From: Phorcus lineatus
Taxonomy: Eukaryota; Mollusca; Gastropoda; Trochida; Trochidae
Assembly (NCBI GenBank): GCA_921293015.1
Contig: OV121089.1
Coordinates: 48,555,220-48,619,219 of the forward strand
Direction: 5' to 3'
DNA length: 64,000 bases
This document shows, piece after piece, positions 1 through 11,500 of this stretch (position 1 is its first letter; each line of letters starts with the position of its first letter). The notes below the pieces were generated by a model. It was not told where the DNA came from and made no database searches. It saw nothing but the letters and a program-made list of their open reading frames with translations. The position numbers and the translations under genes were made by a program.

Positions 1-768
1 CTACAAGAACTTAACTTATTCAAAATATACAATTTACTAAAATGAAAATATATACCATTTATACTCAGTAGTCGCCTCTATTTTTGAAATGTAACATTGA
101 TTGGGTATTTGTGCAATTTTCAAAATGTATAACTTTGAATAGCTAGGTATTTTGTTTCAAACATATTTTTGTTTTGGAGAACCCAATATAATATATATAA
201 TATAATATATAAACATTTCGTAAGCAATGAATGTGTATGTTGAACATAAGGACTAGTAAGTCATTGCACTGTTACTGTGTTAAAAAAAACTTAGGGTCAA
301 GTAAAATTATCTGTTGGTCTATAGGCCCCTATCTTGAATAAATTATTAAGCTAATAAATTGTCAACAAAGTTTGAAGTCTGGCATGGCATGCTTTTATTT
401 ACCTACTACTTTCAGTATTTTCTTACCAATATCGATCGAAAAGCGTTGTTTGTGATCCCAGATCTGTTGATAATAAAGAGTTATTTCCCTTGCATGAAAA
501 AACGGTATCGTGAGATTTATGTTTACATCCGTTCCTTTTAGGCAACTTTCACTGTTACAAATATATTCTGCAACTACGAGTAACAAAATTCATGTTTTTC
601 GAACAGCAAAACCATGCATGTAGCGAAGCCATTGTTTATTTAGTAAATAACCCTATCGAATCGACTTGACTCCGTTAGTACGTAGGACAATATTTATAGC
701 CTACTTAATCCTTCTCAGTTACGATTTTGTAAAAAACGGGAACAATATTTGTAAAAATAAATTAAGCA

Positions 769-1250
769 TTTGGGGTCTTGGGGTCACCAAACCTACAATT
801 TAGAATCCCCGTTGGCCAAGGAGTCTACACACACCTTTTCAGCTCTCTAGACCTTTTGGAACTGGAGAAGAAGATGAAAATAGGTTTTTCATGTTTTGAC
901 CCCTCTGACCTCATTTGGGGTCATGGGGTCACAAAATCTACAATTTAGAATCCCCATTGGCCAAGAAGTCTACACACAACTTTTCAGCTCTCTGGACCTT
1001 TTGGAACTGGAGAAGAAGATCAAAAGAGATTTTTAAGGTTTTGACCCTTGTGACCCCATTTGGGGTCATGGGGTCACGAAATCTACAATTTAGAATCCCC
1101 ATTTGCCAAGGAGTATGCACATAAAATTTCAGCTCTCTAGAATCATTGGTTCTGGAGAAGAAGTCGAAAAAGTGAAAAGTTTACGGATGGACGGACGCCA
1201 TGCCATGCCATAAACCCATCGGGTCTTTCAGACCTGATGAGCTAAAAAGT
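769..1250. repeat. Tandem repeat, period about 144 bp, three copies plus tail
   Basis: Three successive copies start near 769, 914 and 1058, each opening with TTTGGGGTC and containing CTACAATTTAGAATCCCC and CTGGAGAAGAAG. The array ends in a GGACGGACG-rich tail near 1185-1200 and a short hairpin around 1220-1240. A diverged relative sits at about 21290-21560. The open frames across it on both strands are by-products of the repeat. Confidence 0.8.
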
Positions 1251-1450
1251 TGAAGAATCAGTTTTTTCATAATAATGTAAAGGATGTGAAGAGATTTTTC
1301 TTGGTACTTCTGAAAAGTCATTTTAACATTTGTCTTGTCTTATACAAATATTTGGGTGAAACTCAAAATTTTTGCTTCCCAATTTTTGCTGTTACAATAA
1401 CTCAGTTTGATACAGCAGTTTGATACAGCAGATATGAGTGACTACTCTAC

Positions 1451-2675
1451 CTTGACAGTCAACACCCGTCCCTTCCACACGTGCCCCTGGATGTTGACTA
1501 GCGCTTGGTCTCGGTCCGCCTCGTTCCTACCAGATAAATGAGTAATTATTGTCATTACAGACCTCATCCTCCTTAATCAAGAATCTTAAGTCCAATGATT
1601 CTACACTATACATCTGGATCAATCCTCGGTACATCATTTTTGCTATCTTTATTTAAAAAATGTTTTTTAAATCTAAAAGGTTATTAAATATCTTAAACAG
1701 TTGATAGTTCATTAAATTAAACAAATCTAATGTCATCAATATCATATTTCAGGCTTAATTGTTCTTATGAGTGGACTCTTGGAGAACTTAAATCTTAAAA
1801 TTCTTTTGAAAGAATTAATAAACAATCACATAATCCATCATGTTAAACTCAAGTACACATTCCAAAAAGATGAAACTTCAAATCTGTTGTTTCCTTACTT
1901 GAATGTGACGAATGCAAAGCTGGTCTTGGGCATGGCTTTAATCTTGTGGGGATTAAGTTTCAATGATACAGAAAGGCGCTTCTTCAGTTGCTATAACATA
2001 GTTCAACATTAAATGTAAAACAGATTCTTACTTCAAATTTGGGATTTCACAACATTAAAACAGATTATATAATATCATGTGATTACTAGCTCTGTGAAGA
2101 TTCAATTAAATGGAAGCTGAGAGAGATAATGCCTACAATAATTATTTAGAAAATAGAATCACATGTTATCATGCTACACGTACGCTTAAATTCTAAAGCC
2201 TTACTTAGTGTGGACTCTATCATATCAATATAATTATCCGATAAATATAGAACTAAAAAAAATTTAAAATATACAATTCTTCAATTTTGTACCAAAATAT
2301 TTATGTTTAATTTTCAAATTTCCAAATTGATGTTGTAAAGAAGAATCCTTCACCAATTTTAATTCATTGAACAGCTTGATAGCTGACGCTCAAAATGTCA
2401 TCTACACTTCGGTGACTGGCAATGAAGCCAGTGACTAACCACAAATCCATAGTTCCTGGGCAGGTTATCGATTTCCACTTTGTATATCTCTGATGTAAAC
2501 TGATCCCTCTCCGTGTACTCATACGGATTGGTTACTTCTCTGGTTTCCATGGCAACACCTTCCTTCTTTTCCTCATCATTGATATTTGTGTCTGACCCTT
2601 CAGGCTTGTTTCCTTCACCCACTGGGGACTCCTGGCACCCCTTAACAGCAGCAGAATCCATACTGCCTTTCCACG
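1451..2675 (-). CDS. TRMT2A: tRNA (uracil-5-)-methyltransferase A, N-terminal exons (gene runs off left edge)
   Basis: Three minus-strand exons encode the first 130 residues of a TRMT2A orthologue. Coding exon 1 is 2440-2661, exon 2 is 1899-1990 and exon 3 is 1451-1526; phases 0, 2, 0 close cleanly and exon 3 ends at a GTAGAG donor. The exon holding the ATG opens at 2675 after a TTGCAG acceptor, so at least one untranslated exon lies upstream. After a low-complexity acidic stretch of about 45 residues comes YTERDQFTSEIYKVEIDNLP, very close to the vertebrate start of the RRM, then FAFVTFKNEADRDQAL (RNP1-like strand) and HVWKGRVLTVK. In the family the RRM precedes an S-adenosylmethionine-dependent methyltransferase domain making m5U54 in cytosolic tRNA; that domain is not in this window. 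Donor of exon 1 is GTTAGT. Head-to-head with RANBP1, as in vertebrates, which supports the call. Confidence 0.9.
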
Positions 2676-3187
2676 CTGCAATTGTCATAACGCACAGGAT
2701 TAAGAGTTTGATAAATGTATTTGAGGGGCATTTATACAATTTGGATATTTATGATATATACGAAATGATTCCATGCCTGGATAACAACTTCTTCAGAGAG
2801 AAGTGAAATGAAAGTAAGATCCCTCTCAGAATTAGTCATGTCTTTCATCAAATAAGGTCGAGAGGCTCTACCTGCAATCGAATTTGATAATAGTATGTGG
2901 CTCGTTTGGGAGAATGGAGCATTCGGCGACGAAAAATTTGGTCTATCATCAAATATGATATATATTTATCCTACCTCACATAAGAATGCCGATCTCTGAT
3001 TTGTCCACGTGAAACTAAACAAATATCCATATACACCGTCACAGAGGGATGATAAATCCCTTATACCCCGCTACATGAGTAAAGCATGCTTCCACATCAA
3101 TCAATCAAAGTCACGTGATCAGGTCATAGGTGTTATTCAGTTCTGTTTCTTTTTAATAACATATTAAGACATTCGGTAAGATAAATT

Positions 3188-3325
3188 CGTTATAACATTT
3201 CGTCAAGGGTGACATAGGGATATATTATTCCCTTGAAAGGTTTAATGCAACTCGCGTTCTGCTCATTGCATAAAACCTTTCTCTGAAATAATATATCCCT
3301 ATTTCACCCTTGACGGAATGTTATA
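3188..3325. repeat. Foldback (inverted repeat) element, about 140 bp
   Basis: Left arm (3188 to about 3250) and right arm (about 3263 to 3325) are near-perfect reverse complements, including CGTCAAGGGTGA against TCACCCTTGACG, around a loop of about a dozen bases. No coding capacity. It looks like a small MITE-like foldback. Confidence 0.85.
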
Positions 3326-3494
3326 AACTATTTCATCTTTTAATAAAATTATTGTATTTTCCTTTTATATGTCTCGTTCAGGAAGCACCAAGTTTGTTTA
3401 TTGTGTTTATCGTGTTTATCCTGTACATATTTACGTCTGAAGCTGTGTTGAATGAGTATTTCATAGTTATTCCCTTGCCCATTGCCTTCTCGTC

Positions 3495-4265
3495 TTAAAG
3501 AGCCCCTCCGTGAGTTGTTGGAGTCATATATGCCAAACTTAATCAATGGTGTCATTTGATCGCGAAGTATCGATTGTTATCAAAAAGACACATTTTAAAG
3601 CTTATTGGCTTTTTACAGTGACAATAATGAAGATAGAACGTCGCAATTATGATCTAAAACCGGACAGTGGCGTGCATCAAATAGTCAAACGTAATTTTGG
3701 AGACTTATCTAAAACAGGCAGGAGGGCAGTTAGGAGTTGATAGCATTTGTTAGGTTATATAACTAGTATCCAAGTATATTGGATATATTTAAAAGGCTAT
3801 TTTCAGATTTTCACGGAAAACCAGTATTTGTCATATATATGTCTTTTGGACATGAAAAAATAAGATAAAGTATGGGGGGGGAGTACCGTCAAAACATAGA
3901 TAGAACTCTTGATAGACTTTCAAGACTTTAATTGTAACGTTTCGGGGGTCGATTGACCCCCTTCATCAGACCAATCAATCGACCCCCGAAACGTTACAAT
4001 TAAAGTCTTGAAAGTCTATCAAGAGTTCTATCTATGTTTTGACGGTACTCCCCCCCCATACTTTATCTAACTTTTTTGTACCGTTATGAATCATTTATTT
4101 GATCCATAGTTAGTTCCCTTAATGATTTTCGCCATTCTATAGCGTAGGTCAGCGCCTCCCCCACCTAGAAAAAATAAGATGTTTTGATTTAATATCACCA
4201 CATATGACATTTAGGTTTGTATCAAAGGTAAAATATGTTATGAAAATCATGGAGTGGCTCTTTAA
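3495..4265. mobile_element. TTAA-type MITE, copy 1 (split by a later insertion)
   Basis: Left terminus TTAAAGAGCCCCTCCGTGA and right terminus ATGGAGTGGCTCTTTAA are inverted repeats bounded by TTAA. The body matches the intact 476-bp copy at 33339-33814, but this copy is interrupted at 3867-4180 by a palindrome-bearing insert flanked by a 13-bp direct repeat. A TTAA target site is characteristic of piggyBac and Kolobok superfamilies; the terminal bases look more Kolobok-like, which is an inference. Confidence 0.8.
3863..4068. repeat. Perfect 93-bp-arm palindrome with hammerhead-like core in its centre
   Basis: Left arm 3863-3955 and right arm 3976-4068 are exact reverse complements around a 20-base loop. 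On the minus strand the centre reads CTGATGA, then a GGGGGTC/GACCCCC stem, then GAAAC, the order of the conserved core of a hammerhead ribozyme; such cores are known in the terminal repeats of Penelope-like elements. A short stem III (AC with GT ahead of GTC) can be drawn, but I could not draw a convincing stem I, so ribozyme activity is only a possibility. The insert is flanked by GAAAAAATAAGAT at 3854-3866 and 4168-4180. Confidence 0.85.
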
Positions 4266-4599
4266 CTATACTAAGCATCTCACTGTTGTAAAACAAATTC
4301 CTTTGTCGGGCAATAAAGTATAACTATTATCTATTACATGTTTCAGAGCATATACCTATTCATTCATTAGGTGGCTGTAGGTCAAAACAAACTGAGATAG
4401 ATAATTTTATGTATAGAGGCACATTAGATGGTTGTACAAAATAAAAACAACTTTCTACAAGTTTTTACACAGAAGTGAGTCTTGCCTCCACAGAGAGAGG
4501 TGAATCACAGGGCCCTGCAATAGAGATCCTAATGAGCTAAACTTTCCCCTCTTCACCAATAACAAATGCTTCCATATATGTAGGTTCAAGTCTAAAAAC

Positions 4600-4960
4600 T
4601 AACATGGCAATGTCCCCCGCCGTTATGAGATATTTAGGTGCTAAGCTTTACGAGATATCACGTTAACAGTGTATTACAAAGTGGTCAAAGTGTTGTGGTG
4701 ACCTTGAAAATGAGGTCAAGGTCACCAATGTCGACTGGCGTCTGAATCTTCCTCCATTGAGGGCTGTCACCAAATATGAACACTCTAGGTGCTAAGCTTT
4801 AAGAGATATCGCATAAACAATGTATTACACAGTGGTCAAAGTGTCTTGGTGAACTTGAAAATGACGTCAAGGTCACCAATGTCGTCTTGCGTCTGAGTCT
4901 TCCGCCATTGAAGGCTGTCACCAAATATGAACACTCTAGGTGCTAAGCCTTACGAGCCGC
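4600..4960. repeat. Tandem repeat, period about 150 bp
   Basis: The motif GTGCTAAGC(T/C)TTA(C/A)GAG recurs near 4638, 4788 and 4939, with GTCAAGGTCACCAATGTCG in each full unit. About 2.2 units. No coding content. Confidence 0.75.
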
Positions 4961-7900
4961 TGAATTCAAACGCCGCTGACAACGCCGGGGACAACAAATA
5001 TGCTTTAACAGACATTTACTTGTTCTTGGTATCTGATAAGTTAACACCATGTTTAAAAGCTGAGAACATTTTTTGTAAAAAAACATTTCCAACAGAAAAA
5101 TTCAGAATTTAATTGTTACAACATTGACGGCTACTAACTTCATCAAAATGTCATTGCTAGACTGAAAAACAAACCAAAGAACCTCTGATAAAAATTTAGA
5201 TTTTTTATTATGTTTCTCAAAAACCCAAATTATGATGTTTATTTTCAAACTTTTTCATCACTGTTGTTATTTGGTTTATTCCAGTCCAGCTTCAATACAT
5301 TTATGTAGGGCAAAAGTTTATGTTGAAAATCCAATAGATATCTAAGGCAATCCCATAGGCAATAGACTATTTATAAGCCAGTCAAGAATCTGGCCAAAAC
5401 TTATTTGAGCCCATACTCTGTATAAATGACAATACATAAATCCAAACTAAATTTGGGTGGCCACATTACCAGCTTTCAATCATATAAACAACCAGGCCGG
5501 TAAAATTTTCTCCACCTATGACAGCTTCATCAGACCAATATATTTATGGTAGACATGTATGTTGAAATGCAATAGTTGTCTTAGGCAATCACAAAGGCAT
5601 ACATAAATCCATGCAGGGATTGGGAAAGGCAGACCCTATACTTAAAGGGGAACAACAACCCTAGCCTTTCAGACCTAATTGACCAGCAGTTACGTAATTG
5701 CCATAGCCGGGAAAGCAGACGTTAAACTTCAACCCACCAACAACACGATGCCTGCAGTCCAAAATGGCTAGCTTTTCTACTATCACATGTCGCTGTGAGA
5801 ACACCTGCAATCGGTCGACGTTTGGGGGAGCATGTCCTTGCCGTACAGCCGTAGGCCTTTTGTCGATGATTATTGAAAATAAGTAAATATCATGATTTTG
5901 GCATTTAAGTGATGAAAATGCAATTATTTCGAAATATATCAATTCTTTGATTTCAGTAAGCTGCCTTATGCCCACATACAATCATAAACAAATAAAACAG
6001 AATTAGAGAGGAAGTGAATTGACAATGTTTATTCCAGCTTGTCAACTGAAAACATGGGAGTAGAGCGAGATTACAGTGACTGTTTAGATCACACTTTCCA
6101 AGTACTATATAACTTCCTTGAAGTGTTATAAACAACGTATGTGATCGATCTCTTACATAATATCCTTATAATCATTTCCTGTGCTGAGGACAGCTGTGCT
6201 TTATTGCTTTATGCCTGACTGGCTGGCTGATAAATTAGATAACATCATTGTTGATTTCAGCTTTACCGTTCATGCATTGTATAATGTCTGAGAGACTACG
6301 TGGAATAAGATATATCTATAACAAAATGTAGATTATGCGGTTTTGATTATGTTCAAGATTAATCCAACTATATTTTATATTTTTCACTATCTTTTAAATG
6401 TCAAAAGCATGTGTTCATTTACTGTGAATAATTGGCGAAAAAAATCAAAACAAAGTAACTATTTGTCAATCCGGGATTAGGACGAGATAACTTTTATTGT
6501 CATTTACTAAAGTGAATCTATCATTAATTATCGCTCAGATTGTTGGTGCCCTTTTCTCTGTAAGACTGGTAAATAAATGTACGTTAACAATTACTGCCAG
6601 GTTTGTATACATCATTTTTCAAGGCATTCTTATTCTTATCCATTCGTAATTAGAAATCCCATATCGGAACTATCGGGACGCATGATGTACGAGGTGAACC
6701 CCTTGTCGATGACTTTGAAATAATGAAAATATTAAATCAATTTTCAATTGTATCATCATGAGATTATACCTTAAAATTTTACTGTTGATGCGTAAATGCA
6801 AGACATACTAAATCGGACCAAAAAAAACACTTTAAAACACCCTATCATCAAGGTAACCCTTTTAGTTAAACTTTATAACTAGTGACCAGTATATCCTTCA
6901 TGTGTTCCCTTTTTATAATTATCAGTGATATTTTAAAATTATGGCAAACGTGTCTTAAATTTCTGAAAAATGATTGTATCTTTGTTAAATGTCAACTTGG
7001 TGTTCAATTATGCTCTTAAAAAGTCGGATAACTATATGTGAATTGTATCAATATTAAAAGTGCATTGATTTTACAGTTGTTTAATCCAGGTTCAATTTAC
7101 TACCAAATATTAAAAAAAACAACCCTCAAACCCCTATCTGCCATAGATAAGAAATTTCAAATAGTTAGGAATTGAGTAATAGTGAGGAAAATTCAAATTA
7201 TATCCATACAAGTCAAAACCTAACTTTTAAAAATATCGAAAGAAATATTGTGAAGTTTGTAGTGTCCAAGCTTACAAGTAAAATGAAAACAACTGCATAA
7301 TACCAGAGTACCAGAATTGTTTATCTAATTTTGTAAAAGGTGAGGGAAATCTAAAAAAAACTAAAAAAAGATTTCACTTTACAAAGATTTATATATTTTT
7401 TTCTCATATCTCATTTGGCAGTTCAGTTGTAGAACGATTTGTTTAAAACGACATTCTCACACGCGTATCCGGTTGGGTAATTCGCGCGTGTAAGGAAACC
7501 GCGCACGTAGGATGCAGCGCAGTAAAAACACCGCTGAGTAGAGGGCGCGCTGATTGAGATTTACGACTCTCGCGGGGCCTCGCTAATTAAACACTGGAAG
7601 TTAAAAATTAGAGTTGCAGTCCACCTTTAAGATGTTCAGGATTAGAATAATAAAATAAATTAAAGCTAAGTGTTAACATTAGTTCCATCTTGCCCCTGCA
7701 ATGTCTCCAATAATTTAAAAACTAATTATCCGTAAATATTGTCCAAAAATATTGTTACATCAATGAAATTCTATTAGATTTTCATCATTTAGGTGAAGTT
7801 GTTGAAAAGATTGGTGAAATAGTGATCATATATACTGCTTGGATCCATGCAGAACAACTGATCAGTAAAATAATTGCAAAGTGGTCACGACAAGTAGGGG

Positions 7901-8530
7901 GTTAGAGAGAAATTGTATCATTTGAAAATGAAACATGTTGCCCGTAAAAATGCATGGGCCCCGCTAACTATAGTATATACACAAGGGATCTCTGTTAGCG
8001 GGGCCAATGGGTAAATGATATTTGTTTGTCATTCAGGTACGGACTAAGGCCATTAAGGGATACATCTTAAGTATTTTTTCTTGAGAAAATCAGTTAATAC
8101 TAACCAATCTTTCAGAGGATTAATGTGTTTTTCAATGTCACTGATACAATTCAAACGAAACCTCTAAACATAAAAGGTTGTTTTTAGATTTCACGAGTCC
8201 TCATGGGCGCGGCCATGTTTTCTACGGATACTTGACTATGGGGTAAACTGTTTTGTCGCGATTTTGATTCCAAAGTCTCAAACAGTTAAAAAATACTTCA
8301 ACCCATCGTGTTTTATTGCAAAAATGGAATGTTTTGAAAAATTCTTTGTTTAGATGATTAATCGATATTTTAAAACGAAAACTTAATATAACAGTAAACG
8401 GAAGAATGGTTTAGATTGGGGTTATAGCCTCGATGTGAAATCAGCGGGAAGTCAACAGAAATTTGTGAAAACAAGGAGAATAGAAGTAATCTGTGTAAAT
8501 CAAACGCAATCCAAACAATTTAATCCAACC

Positions 8531-11500
8531 ATGGCAGATGACAAGGTATATGGAGTCTTCAATTGTAAAATTAGTAAACAATCTTTCCATACGTCTCCCT
8601 AGAAATTACCAATTTTCAGCAATTGAAATATAAACAATTTTGACAGCTAAGCCCGTTTTAAATGCACTCGACAATCTTTTCTATCAAGAAAATTTGAATT
8701 GTCATTAAGAATGGTCACAGAGAGAGATCCTGACACATATGATCAGTGATAAATAGGATTATTAGTATGTACTCATTGTGTAATTAGGATTACACTGTTT
8801 CGTAACTGGATTTTTACTGGAAAGTCAAAACAAACATCGGGAAACACGAGAATTTTTATTTTTTTTCAAAGTAGACAGTGTACTGTAGGCTCAATCTTGC
8901 TACTTAAATCAGGATCTTGCTCAGGACTGCGTTCAAGTGAACACCTGGGATTTCCACATATGTACTTGTACGAGGAAGAGAATGTTCTTTGAATCAAGGG
9001 GGTGGGAGAGCGCAGTGGTTAGCCTGTTCGGCTTGCGGATCAAGAGGTCCGTGGTTCGAATCCCACCAGGGGCTCGGCAACTTTGTCTGCAGTAGAGAAC
9101 TGTTCTACACGCAGTCAGGTTTGGGTGCAATGTTACACTGAGTTTCAGCGCAGTACCACCTATGCTTCGCGAGTTCCAGCCGATGCTCGCAGGTTTCACC
9201 GCAATGCATAGCCACAATGGTGTTGCAGGCTTTCTCCCTGCAATAATACTAGCAGTCGCGATATAAGTGAAATAATCTTGAAAGCAGCGTTAAACACCAA
9301 CTCACTCACTCACTCTTTGAATCAAATATGTCAAATAAATGGTGTTATCTTGTCACAAAATACTAGATTTTTTTCTGAAAATCAACATCTTAATGCTCAT
9401 CAGCTCATCAAAGATGTCCCCAATCTCAGTTAAAGAGCCACTCCGTGAGTTGTTGGATTCATATATGCCAAACTTGTGTAATTTGATTGCGAAGTATCGA
9501 CTGTTACCAAAAAGACACATTTTAAAGCTTATTGGTGTTTTACAGTGACAGCACGTCAATTAGTCAAACATAATTTTGGAGACTTATCTAAAACAGCCAG
9601 GAGGGCAGTTAGGAGTTGATAGTGTTTGTTAGGTTATATAACTAGTATCTATGTATTATTGGACGTGATATCTACACCTCTGTGCATTAATAAGGCTGTT
9701 TTTAGATTTTCACGGAAAACCAGTATGTGTCATATATATGTAAGACTCGAATCCATGGCAGGCCTCAAATCTGTGGCGGATTCCCAAATCTATGGCAGAT
9801 TTTCAAATGCCTGACATTTGTACTTTTTTTTGTATTTTCTGCAATGATTAACCAAACCTTACCCTAGACAATCTTACCCTAAATTTCGTCGCCAGGAATC
9901 CAAGGGTTACAAAAGATAGTCTTTCAAAATCTTAGGGCTAAAGAAAACGGGCTCACCGAGGGCTAGAAAGATCCTAACAAATAAACAAAATTGATCGGGC
10001 ATGAAACCGCAAATGTCTTATTTACATGTAAGGTATTGTTTAATGTATTTTCATAATTGGGATATGGACTCTTAATATTTGGTAGTAATCAGTTTGCAAT
10101 AAAACTCTGTGACTTCCCTAATTATTTCGCTAGCGACGCAAGTGGGCCTTCCCACGGGAACAGTTAGGTATTATGACGTCATCGCACAATGACGTCACTT
10201 AGCATTACGTCATGAAACAGTCTAACAATCAAAAGCGCCACAGATAAGGAAATCCGCCATAGATTAGAGACCCGCCACAGATCTGAGTCCTACATATATA
10301 TATATGTCTTTTGGACATGAAAAGTTAAGATGTTATGATTTTATATCACCACATATGACATATAGGTTTGTATCAGAGGTAAATAACAGGTTATGAAAAT
10401 CAGGGAGTGGCTCTTTAATGGCTGAAATATTGCCTGATCGTCTCTAAACTTTATCTCACTCACTCGCAAATCTCGGGTGATCTGACTTGGGCGCAGTGTT
10501 GAAATGAACCATGACCATGGGGTGTTGGACTATCATCAGGAAATTACTTTATCCACAATTTGAATTTTGTAAGTTCATAGAATTACATTTACATGCTAAT
10601 CAATATAATTGAAAGCTGGAACGGCTGAAATATATTTCTCTGGAGCCCTGAACAATAACTTGCTCACTCAATATCATTCACATCTTCAGTAAACAAGACA
10701 ATGTGAGGAGTGCTTTATCTGTGTTCGACGGATGCTGCCTGGCTTGAATAGGTCTAGCTTGGTGTTTCCATGTGCTGCAAAATAAAATGTTAGCGGATAT
10801 TCTGCCTTCATCCTGATCAATAGGATGGTTTATCAAAGTTGTGTACATTACTTGCAGGAAGATGCCCCGGAGTCACCGGAACTTCATTTTGAACCTGTTG
10901 TCACGCTCAAACCTGTTGAGTTGAAGACGCTAGAAGAAGACGAAGATGAATTACTAAAAATGTAAGTTTACTAACTGCATAACAGCTTCAAGAGAGACAA
11001 TGATCCTTTAATATAGATAAATCAGTTAAAACATCAAGGGCTGAATCCTTAATGATTCCAAGTATTTAGAAGGTTTGGGAAATCCTGAAATGGACTTATA
11101 ATACGTCAATCGAGGTAGTAAACCATACTTAGATCAATGCATAGTGAACATTTTCAGTCTGATTAAAATCTACCGTGTTCCAAGGAATAAAAGTTTTTGA
11201 ATATTAACTCTAGCAGGATTCCAACGTATTCTATTAGGGGCTATCCTCTCCTCAACTTTTCCTAGGAACATGGTTGATTTTAATCAGACTGAACATTTTA
11301 GTCAGATTAATAGTGTGCACCGTTTTCCGAGTATTCATCAGGTCTCAAATCAAACACACCATTTATCACTTTGACGATTATATGCAATTTATAACTTGAA
11401 ACCTTATACTTTTTTACTTTGAACACAATAATCACCACTGTCTGTAAACAAAGCGTCCAAACGTTAAATAACAACACAAAAACAACCCTAAACTTCCCAA

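Larger units (their letters stand above)
2676..8530. other. Divergent intergenic region between TRMT2A and RANBP1
   Basis: No further coding exon is recognisable here. It should hold the TRMT2A 5' untranslated exon(s) and the promoters of both genes. A CpG-rich patch at about 7440-7600 (several CGCG runs) and another at about 8190-8240 stand out from the AT-rich surroundings and are the best promoter candidates; this is inference from composition. The rest holds a 140-bp foldback (3188-3325), a TTAA-type MITE split by a palindromic insert (3495-4265), and a 150-bp tandem repeat (4600-4960). An open frame on the minus strand at 5661-5981 matched nothing I know. Confidence 0.5.

Noticed and set aside
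5661-5981. 106-codon minus-strand frame
   Set aside because: No known motif and no neighbouring exons; could be an ancient repeat.
9000-9075. tRNA gene
   Set aside because: The tRNA-like head is part of a SINE with a long unrelated body, simple tail and target duplication.
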